The notes beneath the pieces are model-generated. The model did no database searches and was not told the origin of the DNA. It saw only the letters and a program-made list of their open reading frames with translations. Both the position numbers and the translations under genes were made by a program. Positions 9,276-20,562 of a stretch of DNA of 64,000 nucleotides are shown piece after piece. This DNA comes from Symbiodinium natans (Eukaryota; Sar; Dinophyceae; Suessiales; Symbiodiniaceae). The stretch spans positions 411,299 to 475,298 of the forward strand of contig CAJNDS010002132.1 of assembly GCA_905221605.1 (NCBI GenBank). Direction: 5' to 3'. Positions within the stretch are counted from its first letter, which is position 1. Every line of letters starts with the position of its first letter.

Positions 9276-9499
9276 GCGCCAAGAGCACCCCATTGTCGAC
9301 AAAAGCCAACAAATGCATGCAAGGGAAGACTGCCAAAGCCTCGAGCTTGCCAAAATGGCCAAAACCTGCGCAGCACAAAGCCGCACAGAAGAGTTTGGCC
9401 GCATGCAACAAAAAAACTTCAGATCGTTCATCACCTCAGTGCCCCAGGCCTAGATTGGCCAGATTCGTCCAGCTGAACTTGACTTGAACTGCGCATCTT

Positions 9500-11050
9500 C
9501 TGTGAGGTCCACGCTTGCAGCTTGTCTCCATCAATCCCACTAACTACACTCGTCGGCGTTTGCTCTGCGCAGCAAACAGCTGGGCAAACACATGCAAACA
9601 TGCAGTGGACATCGACGTCCCAATAAGTTTTGCTCCCACTCGCTCCTATGTCCTATGTTTTGCGCCATAGCACCTCAGCACTGCCTGAAGCACAGTGCCT
9701 CGACGTCCAATCCAGTGCGATGTCCATGTTGTGATTGGCAACTGCTCCGGACGAGAGCGAATCGCTGCACTGTGAGAGAGCTCCTCGCAATCACTGAGGC
9801 TTTCTTTCAACACAAGCTATGCGTTGCAAGACGGCGTGCTGGTCGCCTGCGGTCACGGTGAAACTGAGCTCGCCTGCAGCCTGTTGGCTGCATCGACACG
9901 CCTGGCTCGGCCAGGCTGGGCCGAGCTGTCGGGGATTGAACGGAGGCGCCCGTGGATTTGTGGCTGGCATGGACTTAGATTGCGGGCACACCCGAAAATA
10001 GACACGTGTTGAAGACCAGGAGCAGCCTTCTGCTTCCTGGCGGATGAAACCCGGAGGGCTCTGTTCACTTCAGCGCCGGCAACTCCGGATATTTGCTACT
10101 GGGGCGGGGCCAGCACGTCGCATCTGATGCAAAAGCCTTTTGCTTTCAGGGTTCAAGTGAAACTGATGTAGCATGTATAGAACTTGTAAGCGCTGCCCCG
10201 CCAGCAAAAGCGCGGCAGACTTTCACCTACGCCCTGCCACAGCCCTACACGCTCTCATGAGGAAGGGTGGCTGCAAGGTCCCTATAAAATGCACAGCAAA
10301 AGTGAAAAAAAAAAAAGTGGCTGGTCAGGGGCGCGCGTCTTGCTCTGCGTGGTCCATGGCCCGCCTTCGGGCCTGCGCAGTGGCTTGTGACATCTCATTG
10401 TGCCAGAGTTGGAAACAGCAACCAAAAACTCGAAAGCAGAGCAGACTTGGTGACTTGGTAGACCAGTAAACATGGTAATCATGATGAGGGTACCCTTTTT
10501 GGATCTTCTTGGGGTTGGCTACTGTATAAGGGAACCTAGAATAACCTAGAACCAAAAGAAGAGGTCCTAAAAAGCATACTTGCAGCATGCGCGGCCTCCA
10601 GCTTCTCTGCAATGTCTGGATGGACTCCCGGCATGGAACCCTTGTCGAACTCTCGGCGCTCCAAGGTCAGATGGTCCTGGAAGCATCTGGAGCCCATGGC
10701 ATGCAAAGTATTCGTTGTGGCGGCATATCGGGATATTCTATAGGTTCTCCATCAATTACTCCTTCTGTTCATTCCCGCATGGGGGGCCACGGCGCCCAAC
10801 ATCATGAAAGCATAAAGCTGAGCGACCCCCTGCAGTTTGACCTGTACATTTCCGTCACGTTGAACTCGCTACTATTCAGGTTCATGTAGCTTCGTATGTT
10901 GTCCTGACATGAACTGGCATCCGACAGTTGCAGGCTGCACTCCTCCCCACTGTGGGCCTCAGCCAGCAGCCGCTTCTCCTGTGGGAATTCGTGTGAAGCT
11001 CTCAAGCTGGCTCACTAAGGCTGCTCGTAGAGCTCACCATCACGTGGCAC
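9500..11050. other. Region without supported genes
   Basis: No coding segment stands out. A short repeat at 10488-10560 (GGGTACCCTTTTTGGATC ... AAGGGAACCTAGAA) belongs to a family seen again near 47060, 52625 and 61770. The first degenerate telomere-like block of the window begins at about 11052 (AACCCTATAACCCTAAAC). Confidence 0.5.
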
Positions 11051-11202
11051 TCTACACCCTAAACCCTATAAAGCCTATAACCCTGAACCCTATAACCCTA
11101 AACCCTGTGGCCTACGTCAAGAGTGGCGTGCCTCATCGCTTGATCCCGGCGTTTCAGACCCCAAAATGCTCATGGCTGTACCGAGCTGTGTGAGCACGGA
11201 AG

Positions 11203-11282
11203 GGTTCTCCTCCAACTTCTGCTGCAGCAGCTGCCGCTCGGAGTCCTGAAGTCCTTGCAGAATTCTCTGCGCCGCATTGAGA
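11203..11282 (-). CDS. Coiled-coil exon-like segment
   Basis: The minus frame reads AAQRILQGLQDSERQLLQQK, a near-ideal helical heptad pattern. The complement of CAG/CTG-rich coiled coil is also Leu/Gln-rich, so strand is uncertain. It lies beside a plus-strand exon-like segment at 11290-11426. Confidence 0.35.
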
Positions 11283-11289
11283 TATACAG

Positions 11290-11426
11290 CTCAAGAAGCT
11301 GAAAAGACCACAAAGACAGCAGAAGCCGACTCGTTCAAAAAGGAGGGCCTCGTGCTGGCGGCTCGTAGGGCCTCCAGGATGGAGACCGCCAAGGGAATGG
11401 TTACAACTGACCCCGGCAAGTTCCTG
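11290..11426 (+). CDS. Charged helical exon-like segment
   Basis: After GATATACAG the plus strand reads QEAEKTTKTAEADSFKKEG, then LVLAARRASRMETAKGM, and reaches a GTTTAG donor-like site that opens into a TTTAGGG array. Composition is strongly coding-like (alternating Lys/Glu/Ala). It may belong with other plus-strand segments at 12.4, 13.3 and 15.4 kb. Family unknown. Confidence 0.45.
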
Positions 11427-11762
11427 GTTTAGGGTTTAGGGTTCAGGGTTTAGGGTTTAGGGTTCCGTTCGGGAGAACACCAACCTGGTGCCGGTCAGAC
11501 TGCAAAAAAGAAGCCAATAACAAAGCTTGCTATAACTATCTATAATTCCTCTCTTGTGCATGGCGAGCAGCGGCGACGTTGCAGGACTGCTGCCTGAACA
11601 GCCGAGTTATGAAAGCTTTCCATGTCGACACATCCGACACATCGGCAGGAACTCGCTCCGCCTATGGCTGTCCGCCCTGTCACAGCGGTCCAGTCCTCAG
11701 ATGTAGTATTTCTAGATTGTCTTGAGAGAAAACTATAATTCCTATAAGGGGGGCCATAGTAC

Positions 11763-11869
11763 AAAGGTGCGCAGAGCAGCTGCAAATGCTGAGCTCTGAG
11801 CCATGTCCCACATCTCATCTGCTTCGGCTTCCTCGTCCTCCTCTTTCAAGGCAGCACAGGTGGCATCAA
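11763..11869 (-). CDS. Acidic exon with matching splice sites
   Basis: A 107-nt minus-strand exon is bounded by CGCAAG acceptor and GTACTA donor. It encodes 35 complete codons: an acidic start (LKEEDEEAEADEMWDM), then Ala/Ser-rich AQSSAFAAALRTF. The following intron-like DNA carries a short palindromic element (CCCCTTATAGGAATTATAG). No domain recognised. Confidence 0.5.
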
Positions 11870-12409
11870 CTTGCGGTTTCCCACCCGCGTAGCTGAGCGG
11901 TTCGCAAGATTGAGGGTTTAGGGTTGAGGTTCAGAATTTCAGAATGCCCAGCTGCCAACTCGCCCGGTTTGCTACGCGACTTGGGGACTGCAGGCCTGGT
12001 GGTCGCTGGGAAGAGGGACCACCGAAGTCTCGTCCGAAACATGGGACACCGTGGCAGGACGCCTTGCTCGAGTCGGAGGAAAGGGCTGCTTTGAGACAAA
12101 GAGACTTAGCAGTTTCCGAAATTAGGGGTACCTTCTGTTGGGTCCAGATTAGAAGGGAGTCCTACTGTTTGGGGGTCTCTGTTGGGGCTCCCCTAGTTTC
12201 GTAAACCCCCGCTACCCTGGCAACATCTCTCAAGAGCCGAGGGCGCAACACTTGTCTCGGGTCTGGGTCGTGGAGCTCCTGATTCCACATGCGGGGGGGA
12301 GGGGAGGGGGTTTAGGGAAGGGGTTTCGGTTTAGGGAAGGGGGGAGGGGGGCTGGTTCCCTGAATCCGGATGTATATAAGGCGCTATAAGGGGGTCCATT
12401 GTGGGAACT

Positions 12410-12606
12410 TCATGAGTCGCCCCCGAAGAGCCCGCAGCCCAATAGCCCTGAGTGGAGGACTTGGCCACCAGTGGAGCAGCGGGAGCGGAGGCTGGCCTGG
12501 CTTTGTCAAGCTGACACAGCTGATGTTTCTGGAATGTTCCCCCTTTTCTACGAAGAGCTCCTTAGTCGGGACTATCGTACGCCCTATTCTGGTCCCGATC
12601 CCGTTT
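12410..12606 (+). CDS. Pro/Trp/Arg-rich exon-like segment
   Basis: The plus frame reads ESPPKSPQPNSPEWRTWPP, then VEQRERRLAWLCQADTADVS and a hydrophobic end to a TAA at about 12607. The minus strand has stops in the equivalent frames. Preceded by G-rich TTTAGGG-type DNA. Family unknown. Confidence 0.35.
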
Positions 12607-12944
12607 AAGGACTGTTAGTGTGCATCCCAACCTGATATCATCTTTTTGCTTTTTTGCTCAGCAGGCTTCTGAATTCGGGTTTATAGAGTTCATAGGGTTC
12701 AGTAGGGTTTTGGGTAAACCTTTCTTGAACGAGGTCTCTCGTTAAAGGAACCCTGAACCCGAAAACCCGTGCGTGTTGCCGCCAACTACCCAAAAAAGGA
12801 GAGCACTTTCTTGGAAGCGCCGCCCGGACCTCGTCAGCCATGCGGAACTCTACTGGCTCTGCAGCTGCCTGGGAGCTGTGAAGTTGCACCCGGATCTAGG
12901 GCCGCAAAACTCTGGCCACCCTAGAATTCGGTGTAGGGTCTACA

Positions 12945-13030
12945 GGGGCTTTTTTTTGCCACCCGCCTAGCCGATCTCGTGTGTGTACCGGAAAGCAAAA
13001 AGGGCCCCGAGGCGTCCCCATCTCGCAACC
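12945..13030. repeat. Dispersed repeat, GCCACCCGCCTAGC family, copy 1
   Basis: TTTTTTGCCACCCGCCTAGC is followed by TCTCGTGTGTACCGGAAAGC and CCCCGAGGCGTCCCCATC. A second copy at 16128-16250 shares both blocks with an extra ~40 bp in the middle. Shorter matches to the first block occur at 19146, 32164 and 38092. Confidence 0.7.
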
Positions 13031-13287
13031 TTCACCCACAAGAGTAGCCCATCCACAATACACAAGCCCCGCGGGTGATGGGGACTGCGTTCTTCAGGTC
13101 ACATAAACCGTCGCCCTTTTGATACGACATGTGTCCTGGAACCACAGACTTGAAACACCAGGTGCTGCCCCCCCGTTGCCCCTGCTGTGTGTCGCGCGCC
13201 TGAGCTGCTAGATGCTACACACTCTGCAACTAAAACCACACACGCCTACCCAACAAGTCTATAGGGGTTTAGGATTTAGGGTTTAGG

Positions 13288-13428
13288 GCCACTCCCTTGC
13301 CAAGCACGGCCGACCAGTACGCGCCGCTCCTACGGATGCTATCGGCTCTGGGCCTCGCCACCGCTTCGGCGACGTTCGAATTGCACCTCATCCTGCACCG
13401 CCAACACGATCATTGTAAGCGGGACCAG
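13288..13428 (+). CDS. Helical hydrophobic exon-like segment
   Basis: The plus frame reads STADQYAPLLRMLSALGL, then ATASATFELHLILHRQHDH, and meets a GTGAAC donor-like site at about 13429. Minus frames are interrupted. It is bracketed by telomere-like arrays on both sides (13266-13290 and 13455-13490). Confidence 0.4.
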
Positions 13429-13599
13429 GTGAACCCTGAAATTGAGATCATCTAAACCCTACACCCTAAACCCTAAACCCTAAACCCTAAACCAATTTTC
13501 GAAGCTCTAGGCCTGCCCTGAGGGCTCTGGGCATGCTGTGCGGCTGGAATCCCAGAATCCCCATTGTAGGGCTACAGGGGGCTAGACAGCGCCCTTTTA

Positions 13600-13722
13600 G
13601 GGCGCTCGTGAGTCGTCCCCGAAATACCCGGAGGATCAAAGGCCACCATGCCAGTGTCCTCCAACGACTCCAAAGCCTCCTCCTTCTTGCGGAGCTCCTG
13701 ACATGCGAGGTTGTCTCGGATG
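13600..13722 (-). CDS. Coiled-coil exon-like segment
   Basis: After an AG near 13723 the minus strand reads DNLACQELRKKEEALESLE, then DTGMVAFDPPGISG. The Glu/Lys/Leu heptads favour this strand. It follows the exon trend of the larger minus-strand gene(s) to the right. Confidence 0.45.
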
Positions 13723-15419
13723 GCTCCAAAATGGTGATGAGGGTGCAGGGTTTGGGGTTCTATGTGTGCTCCTACGAATAAAGGCTGCGATCAGACCCTC
13801 CAGGGTTCCAGCATAGGGAACGGGATGGTCCTTTTCCTACTCGTCTTAGTAACTTCTTAGTCTAGGGCCTCATGCAGCATGCGTACGCCCTTTCAACTAC
13901 GCGGTGACACGCACACGGCAGAGCCTCCCTTTCGGGAAGCCCATGGCCGTCTGTCTCATTAACTCAAAAGCGAGCGAATTATTAATCGTACTATATCGTA
14001 CGTCGACCAGAACAAATGTGACAAGATGGGCCTGAGATAGGAAGGCTTTGCCTTCGGATTCAGTCGCTCGCATGAAACACTTTGAGTCTGCCTCCCCTGT
14101 AAAGTACCAATGGCAAAGAGAGAGAATTGAGTTGTGGGATAGACTCATGCCAAATGGGTGATACAGCCGGCCTAACTCTGAGAAACCTAGTAGAACAAGA
14201 CTCGTAGCAAAATGTTGGCAGCAGGCGGCTTCCAAATTTCAAATTCGCACTTCGACGCCATGCTGGCCCAAGATTTGGGCTGCACAATCCTAGCAACCTC
14301 TACTCCAGCTTGAAGATAAAACCCTAAACCCTAAACCCTGAACCGTTCTAGCTTGCTTCTCGGATTTGCAAGATGCCAAGGGATCCATCAGGTCGGTGGC
14401 CCAGCCAGCATCGATGCACGGGTCTGCCTCAAAACAGCAAAGGCAGAGCGACTCGAAGCGAAACGCAACATCACCTCATCTCTATATATCTGTATGCTGC
14501 ACCCAATTGTCCCTCAAGAGTCATTGAGCGGCACCCCGCAAAGCCACGGTACCTTCAAGCGTGCACGCTTAGAGACCCCTGATTCCCTCCCCGCCCCTCT
14601 CCGCTGCCGCCGGCCCCCCCCCCCCCCCCTTCCCGGGAGTCGAAACTGCTAGGACCGCCCCTTTCCCTGAACCCCAGGCCAGCTATTTGGACCCTCTCAA
14701 AGCAGCCTTTGGAACCTTTTAGATGCCTGTAGGACCCCAAAACCATCCAAAATCCTGAACGAACGAAGTGCTCTTGCGCGCTAGGTCAGTCCGAGGTCGG
14801 CGACGTGTAGTGTTTCGGATTACTGCAATTTTCAGAATTCTTGTCTTGAGCATCGCCCTGTCTACCAGACACTCGGACAGGACCACTCAGATTGTCACCA
14901 AGCCGCTGTTTCTTGAGCACCCGCGCGCATGCGTGGTTGATGTTCCCAGTGTTCTCGTCTGTCAGGCGGCGCATCCTTGTGAGTTGAACTGTCACAGATC
15001 GGACAAAGCTTGTTTGCCCCCACTGGCTTCTTTTTTCCGGTGCTGCCAGGAAGCACTTGCAGAAAGTGAGGGAACCGCAGCAGCAACCGATGCTCGGGAT
15101 GCACCTGGAAGGGCACAGGCACAGAAAAGCCCCATCCCCCACACCTAAACCCCAAACCCCAAACCCTAAAACCCCCACAAAAACAATCCGCCTAAAGCAA
15201 GCGCAGCCCTGCGACCTCCCTGACCATCGCGCTCAGGTGGCTGACATCGTCCTCGCTCATGTCAGCTATGCGGCCTGAGGTGTACCCCGAAACCCTCAAC
15301 CCTAAACCCTCAACCCTAAACCCTCCTAAACTTTAAACCCTAAACCCTAAACCCTGAATCCTAAACCCTAAACCCTAAACCCTAACCCTAAACCCTAACC
15401 CTAAACCCTAAACCACACC

Positions 15420-15541
15420 AAGAAGCTGCAAGCTGCTGAGCAAAATGAGAGAAAATGCCGAGCAGCTGATGATTGTGAGAAGAGAGTCGAACGTGAGCTC
15501 CTTGACCTCCGCAGCTGCAAGATGTGCGCATGCGAAATCTT
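15420..15541 (+). CDS. Coiled-coil exon-like segment
   Basis: The plus strand reads KLQAAEQNERKCRAADDC, then EKRVERELLDLRSCKMC. Heptad spacing and Lys/Glu alternation are clear, and the complement is Ser/Phe-rich noise. It directly follows a 120-bp CCCTAAA array, which would be intronic. Confidence 0.5.
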
Positions 15542-16022
15542 AGGGCTCTGTTCTGAAAGGTCGCAGGCTATAGCTCATGGGTTCCCCTGCTACCCCCCGC
15601 CCTCCCCCCAAGACTACTTCCAAGGTTCCATTTATCTGTGCAACCGATGAAGGCCGCGGTTCGCACAGAAAGCACAGCAGAAATATAACTCAGAAAGCGG
15701 CCAGTATGCCTTCTCAACCCTTCAACTGAGACATGGAGCTCCAGACTGCCTAGTATGCGCCACCCCACATCGCCTGAACCCCCGGTTAGGGTTGATGGGG
15801 GGCTTATGTAGGGTTGGTAGAGGGCTTAGCTGAGAAAGGGCTTTTGTAGGGTTTGTACGAGGGCATCCGAGCCGCCCAGTTGGCATGCAGGTCGAAGATC
15901 CTCGGGTCACTGCGCTCACCAGGAAAAAACAGGACCTTCCTACCGTACATTACCGTACTCATTAGCTGTTTAGTAAATTTAGGGTTTCGGGTTTAGGGGA
16001 GTTTCAGGGTTTCGAGACGGTT

Positions 16023-16105
16023 TTTCAGCCTCAGCCGAGCCAAGGCTCTGCCGGAAACCGTCCACTTCCTCGTAGTCCATGTCCAGCTCCTGCACCACCT
16101 GCCTG
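16023..16105 (-). CDS. Acidic exon-like segment between telomere-like introns
   Basis: After AACCCAG the minus frame reads QVVQELDMDYEEVDGFRQ and continues SLGSAEAEKP. The acceptor is itself made from the end of a CCCTAAA array. Short (about 27 codons) but strongly coding-like. Confidence 0.45.
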
Positions 16106-16127
16106 GGTTTAGGGTTTAGGGTTTAGG

Positions 16128-16250
16128 GTTTTTTTTGCCACCCGCCTAGCTGACCCCTCTGAGATCACTCCGCAGGGAACAATCGTGGTCTCTCGTGTGT
16201 ACCAGAAAGCAAAAAGGGCCCCGAGGCGTCCCCATCCCTCAATCATCACC
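16128..16250. repeat. Dispersed repeat, GCCACCCGCCTAGC family, copy 2
   Basis: Same TTTTTTTGCCACCCGCCTAGC-type start and CCCCGAGGCGTCCCCATC end as 12945-13030. The middle insert includes CACTCCGCAGGGA, which is also found next to the third copy at 32164-32215. Confidence 0.7.
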
Positions 16251-16734
16251 AGGAGGGTTTAGTTTAGGGTTTAGGGTTTCAGCGCTTGATGTGCACGGCA
16301 CTTTGCTTAAACACAAGGAGTAGTCAGGGGCTCATCCCAGGCTCCGCAGCTGCACAGCAAAGCCTGTGAGCCGCGCAGCCATCGTGACCAGTGCGAACCA
16401 AGGGGCATCTCCATTTGTAGATCCTCAGTTCTTCTTTTTTTTTTGTGGGGGGGGGTCGCTGTGGCTAGGCTGTTGTGGCTAGGCTGCTAGGCAGCTGCAA
16501 GCAGATCTCATGGCAGTAAGTGGTGTCAGGAAGCCCTCTCATCGCGGATGTCGTCGCATCTTCGCATCAGAACCAGGAGGGTGCTGAAGGAGAGTCGGCC
16601 ACTACCATCTTGATCAACATCCTACCACGGCCAGGAAACCAAGGGAAGCTAAGCCTTTGAAGACCCAACTTGTGCCGAACTTCGAGCCCTGGGCAAAAAG
16701 CTCTCTAAATCTACTTCTTCGTAGCCCAGTAACC

Positions 16735-17060
16735 AGATTCTACTTTACAAGGGAACCTAAACCCTAAACCCTAAACCCTAAACCCTGAACCCTGAACCCT
16801 AAACCCTAAACCCTAAACCGAAAAAAGGGCAAAGGGTACCACTGGGCTACCAAGACATGCCTCTCAGAAGGCCCCTTGAGGACCCCCCCATAGGGTTTAG
16901 GGTTTAAAGTTTTGGGTTTAGGGTTTAGGGCCGCCCCATAGGAGACTCCTTGAGGATGATTTGCACCTCGGCTCGCCCTTCCTCGGGTCAGGCTGACGGA
17001 TGCGTTCAAAGAAGCACAGATTGTAGGGTTTAGGGTTTAGGGTTTCGGGTTTGGGGTGCT
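16735..17060. repeat. Telomere-like blocks with a small exon-like island
   Basis: CCCTAAA arrays (16746-16820) and TTTAGGG arrays (16888-16930, 17023-17045) face each other. Between them, 16820-16860 (AAAGGGTACCACTGGGCTACC) recurs at 58214-58258. A minus-strand island at about 16940-17010 (FFERIRQPDPRKGEP) may be an exon. Confidence 0.6.
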
Positions 17061-17453
17061 GAGTTGCTGGGGGCCGCCTGGATTCTTGATTTTATGAGAC
17101 TTTGCCAGATCAGTGCCTCCATGCAGGCCCACTCAGATGCTCAGATCCTGTTCGCAACCCGGAGCAAACATGCTGCCCCCTAAACATCCTAAACCCTCAA
17201 CTCCCCACCCCCCGCATGGTGTCTTCTATGCAGTTGATACAGCTCTGCGACCCAAGGCTCCTTGGACTTCGTAGCCTGCAGAAAGAGCCAGAAGCATGTG
17301 TGGAAAGGTGCCGTGGGGTTTAGGGTTTAGGGAGAGGTGCCCATGTCAGGCTTCTTTTCATTGTGTTTCGAGGAGTTACCTCTGGATCTTCTGCAGGGGT
17401 TTATCAGATTTCTGGTACTTGTGCAATTCAAGACAGAGCTTCTGGAGACCTAC

Positions 17454-17708
17454 TTTTGAGGTCGCCTCAGGAAAGTACTCCGCGATGATCTTGGCGAGCT
17501 CCCTGTTCTCCACCGTGCCACTCTTGTCCTGGCAAGCGGTCGCCGAGCAGGTGTTAGGGTTGAGAGGGTTTATAGGGTTTATAGGTTTTTTTGGGTTTTT
17601 AGGCTTTAGGGTGCCATTGCAAGTTCCGGCTTGTGACCATACGTTCAATATCGAGCATCTTTGTCGAAGCGCTGGAAGCAGTCGCGCAATGCCACGACCT
17701 GATGAGAG
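17454..17708 (-). CDS. Two exons encoding one canonical EF-hand, split by a GA-AG intron
   Basis: Exon 17660-17708 ends ...RDCFQRFDK and exon 17454-17528 begins DKSGTVENREL. Joined, they give the loop DKDKSGTVENRE, which has Asp/Asp/Ser at positions 1, 3 and 5, Gly at 6 and Glu at 12, the standard calcium-binding set. The 131-nt intron starts GATGCT and ends TTGCCAG, so the donor is GA. The intron contains TTTAGGG-like sequence. The second exon is exactly 25 codons and ends at a GTAGGT donor. The flanking helices (VVALRDCFQRF and LAKIIAEYF) are normal for an EF-hand. Confidence 0.75.
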
Positions 17709-18315
17709 CTGGCATAGCTCACGCAACAAGGACGTGCAATGAAGTGCCAGTGTGGCTCCCCGCGTGCCCTGCCTCGTTTGGAGTGTAGCACGCATTTTGC
17801 CGAATGTCCTGGAGCAGAATCTTGCCTCGTCTCGGGTCTGAGCTTGCCGCTACAAAATCTATTGCTACAATTACTATTTCCATGATTCCAAGCATTACGA
17901 GTTTTACGACTCATGCGGCTGCTACTGTTCAGTATTGCTATCGTCGTCCTTCACTTGGCAAACGAGGTCAAGAGCAAAAAGATGCATCTTGCTGGCCAGC
18001 GTCGGACATAACGACAGAAGAGCTCAAAGGCTGATCGTGAGACAGCATTCTTCCTAGTCAGTTTCCGAAAGAAGGGGTCACCAAATTAGGGCGCCTCGGG
18101 GTTCCGGGAATAATATTGCCAGGAATATGGTATTTGTTGTTTGTTTGGGGGGGAGTATTTTTTGGGGGGGGAGGCCTCTCGGGTTTAGGAGACTTTTCCT
18201 TGGCAAGACTGAAGCCAACTCTCGAAAATGTGAGGGTTTTCGGAGTTTGAACAAGTTTAGGGCGTTCGGCAATCGGCACAGCATGTACATACACATGCAC
18301 ATGCACATACACATA

Positions 18316-18436
18316 CATACATATGGGTGGCTGTCAAAATCTTGATCCTTTTTGGGGTACCCTAAATATTAGGTGCCGCATTATACTAGGGATCCGAAAA
18401 GGGACCATAATTTTGACAACCACCCATATGTATACA
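18316..18436. repeat. Palindromic element (MITE/introner-like), copy A
   Basis: Inverted ends ATATGGGTGGCTGTCAAAAT and ATTTTGACAACCACCCATAT enclose a ~70-bp core with GGTACCC and GGGATCC. It touches the donor (GTATGTGTATAC) of the minus-strand exon at 18447-18560. A related element lies at 21139-21249. Confidence 0.75.
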
Positions 18437-18446
18437 CATACGAGTA

Positions 18447-18560
18447 GTGCACAGCTGCCCAAAGAGCTGCCGAGGGGCGTGTCCAGAAGTGAGAAGCCGG
18501 CCATGCGCGCTGCTTGCTCACCCCGCTTGGTCATGCCAGAGCTGGTGTCGTCATACAACT
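18447..18560 (-). CDS. Exon-like segment ending at a palindromic element
   Basis: The frame reads KLYDDTSSGMTKRGEQAAR, then MAGFSLLDTPLGSSLGSC. It ends at GTATGTGTATAC, which is both a donor and the first bases of the palindromic element. Member of the minus-strand exon series. Confidence 0.5.
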
Positions 18561-18915
18561 TCCTTACTAAGGAAAGGGTTTAGGGTTTAGGGTTTCTGCT
18601 TTAGGGTTTAGGGTTTAGGGTTTAGGGTTTACGGTTTAGGGTTTAATGTGAGAGTCGCTTTTTGAATTAGGGTGGTAATAGTAATATTCGCCGGGCCAGA
18701 GGGCCCCAGCCGAAGACTACTTTCCATTACGGGAGGTTTTCGGGCCGATGTATGTAAACAAGTCTATATAGGGGGGTCCGGTGATAATAATAATAGGGTG
18801 GTATTTGTAAAAATTTTTCTGGCCAGGAATTGAAAATTTTACTGAAAATGGCTTAAGAGTTCCATTGCAAAGAAGACTTTTCAGCTGAGCTGGCTTGAAA
18901 GAGCTCCAAGGCTCA

Positions 18916-19012
18916 GTCTTTAGAGAATAGATCTCGTTTGAGATTGCTTGTCTTCTGAGATTGCTGCAGCTCCAGAGCTGCGAGAAACTGCTGTTTCAGG
19001 GCTGTTTCTTCA
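18916..19012 (-). CDS. Coiled-coil exon-like segment
   Basis: The frame reads EETALKQQFLAALELQQS, then QKTSNLKRDLFSKD. A clear Leu/Gln heptad pattern is present. A GA donor (AAAGACTGAG) would end it before the stop. Confidence 0.5.
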
Positions 19013-19680
19013 GAGAAAGCAGGTATCAGGTGACCCCAGACCCCCAGAATCCTCATAATTGACACCCCGCAATTTTTTTCCACCCCTCCAAACCCCGGGG
19101 ACCAACACAAGATTGGGGGGGGGGGGGTTTGTTACAGGGACTCTAACATTTTTTTGCCACCCGACTATCCACAGCAATACTCTAACATTAGGGTTTAGGG
19201 TTTAGGGTTTAGGGTTTAGGGTTTGGGGTTTAGGGTTTAGGGTTTAGGGTTTAGGGTTTAGGGTACAGCAAAGCCGTTCTGCAAGCGAGTCAGCCGCAGC
19301 AACACGCACACACCACCAGAATACAGCCTTGGCGTTGCGAATTACCAGAGTTAGCCCAGGATACCACACAAGCCAAGTCTCGAGAGGGCATATGGAAGCC
19401 TTGCTACAGGCACCTCGGCCGAGTAGCAATGCAAACATTGCTGTAGAGATACATTCAGGGATGCACCGTCTATATCTCAGCACCTCGCGCACGCCACATG
19501 TACACGGCCTTTGTCAATTTTTGTTGCTCAGCCAACGGAGGGTGTCCCCGAAGTGGCAGGCGGCGCCAGATCGTCTCCATGTCTCCGATTCAACGCAGAT
19601 GCTTGATTTCAAGGCAGGGGGGGGGGGGGGGTTATGGCAGAACGGATTCTGCGGGACATTTTTCTGACCATGCCCGGTGC

Positions 19681-19838
19681 TCTGTTGTGGGCCATGTTAA
19701 TTTCCAGCCCGCTCGCGATGCCCTCGACGTTCCCTTGGAGACGTAGTGGGGCAGCTGGCGTCAGCAGACAGTCCCTGATTTCGGTCCCGTGAAAAGGAGG
19801 AGCGTTTTCTGTTCCAAGACCTGCCACAAGAAGCAGGG
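19681..19838 (-). CDS. Exon-like segment, unrecognised
   Basis: The frame reads GTENAPPFHGTEIRDCLL, then PLRLQGNVEGIASGLEINM and a basic MVRKMSRRIRS end. Composition is coding-like over about 50 codons. A G-run at 19617-19631 follows. The neighbouring segment at 19260-19490 is open on both strands and was not called. Confidence 0.35.
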
Positions 19839-20029
19839 CGGGACATGACCAGACTCTGATCAGGGAGGTAGTGTTATGGTTTTTGTCTTTCGTGATGCTG
19901 CGATGGTGTTGCTGCATCCAGTCTTAAGGCTTGGCTGCCTTCTTGAAACTTAAAACGCTTTCGGGGATGTCCTGTTGTCTGGTTGCTTGATTGTGGCAAA
20001 GGGGATGAACGGATTAGAGTTGCAGCCGC

Positions 20030-20142
20030 ACGGGGCCCGCCATATTCCGAGCACCTCGAAATTTATCCACTCAGTCCCGCGCATGCCCAGTGTTTCGGCT
20101 GTCCAGCATCTTGAAGACATTCCACTGCTTCTCTCGCTCTTC
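20030..20142 (-). CDS. EF-hand exon with an apparent frame disruption
   Basis: After CACCAAG the frame reads EEREKQWNVFKMLDSRNTG, an EF-hand entering helix and the first half of a loop (D, R, T, G at positions 1, 3, 5, 6). The second half of the loop, EWINFEVLGIW, is in a different frame about 10 bp later. The in-frame sequence reaches a TGA. A one-base indel (biological or assembly) or a missing junction would explain this. Confidence 0.5.
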
Positions 20143-20474
20143 CTTGGTGCAGTGGGCAACCGACGGGCCAGGCTGGGCCCGTAAAAACCCTTAAGAGAAC
20201 CCGAAACCGACCTGTTTTGTAGGGCATTCAAGAATGCTGTCAGGGTGTTTAGAATAGGAACTCCTACAAAAAAGTAGGTTGTGGGTGGTTAAGGTAAACC
20301 CGAAAGACCCTCAATACCCTAAACCATAAATAAGACCCTAGACGCTAAACCCTGAAGACCCTAGACCCAAAAGACCCCAACTAAACCCCTAAAGACCCTA
20401 AAGACCCTAAAGACCCTGAAGACCCCAAAGACCCCGAAGACCCTGAAGACCTGAAGAGCCCGAACAGAAGCTGA

Positions 20475-20562
20475 GCTGCCAGGACGAAGCCGCGCATGAG
20501 CTTCAGGAACCTTCGGCGCATGGACTCAAAGAAGGGCAAGAAGGGACTGACGGGTTTAGGGT
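20475..20562 (-). CDS. Exon-like segment with hydrophobic helix
   Basis: The frame reads FLPFFESMRRRFLKLMRG, then FVLAAQLLFGLF. The basic-then-hydrophobic order could be amphipathic (calmodulin-target-like) or a membrane segment. Flanked by variant telomere-like DNA (CCCTAAAGAC and TTTAGGGG types). Confidence 0.45.

Noticed and set aside
14555-15178. Overlapping open frames on both strands (up to 130 codons)
   Set aside because: All frames are open in this GC-rich stretch and none has a consistent splice context; kept out of the gene list.
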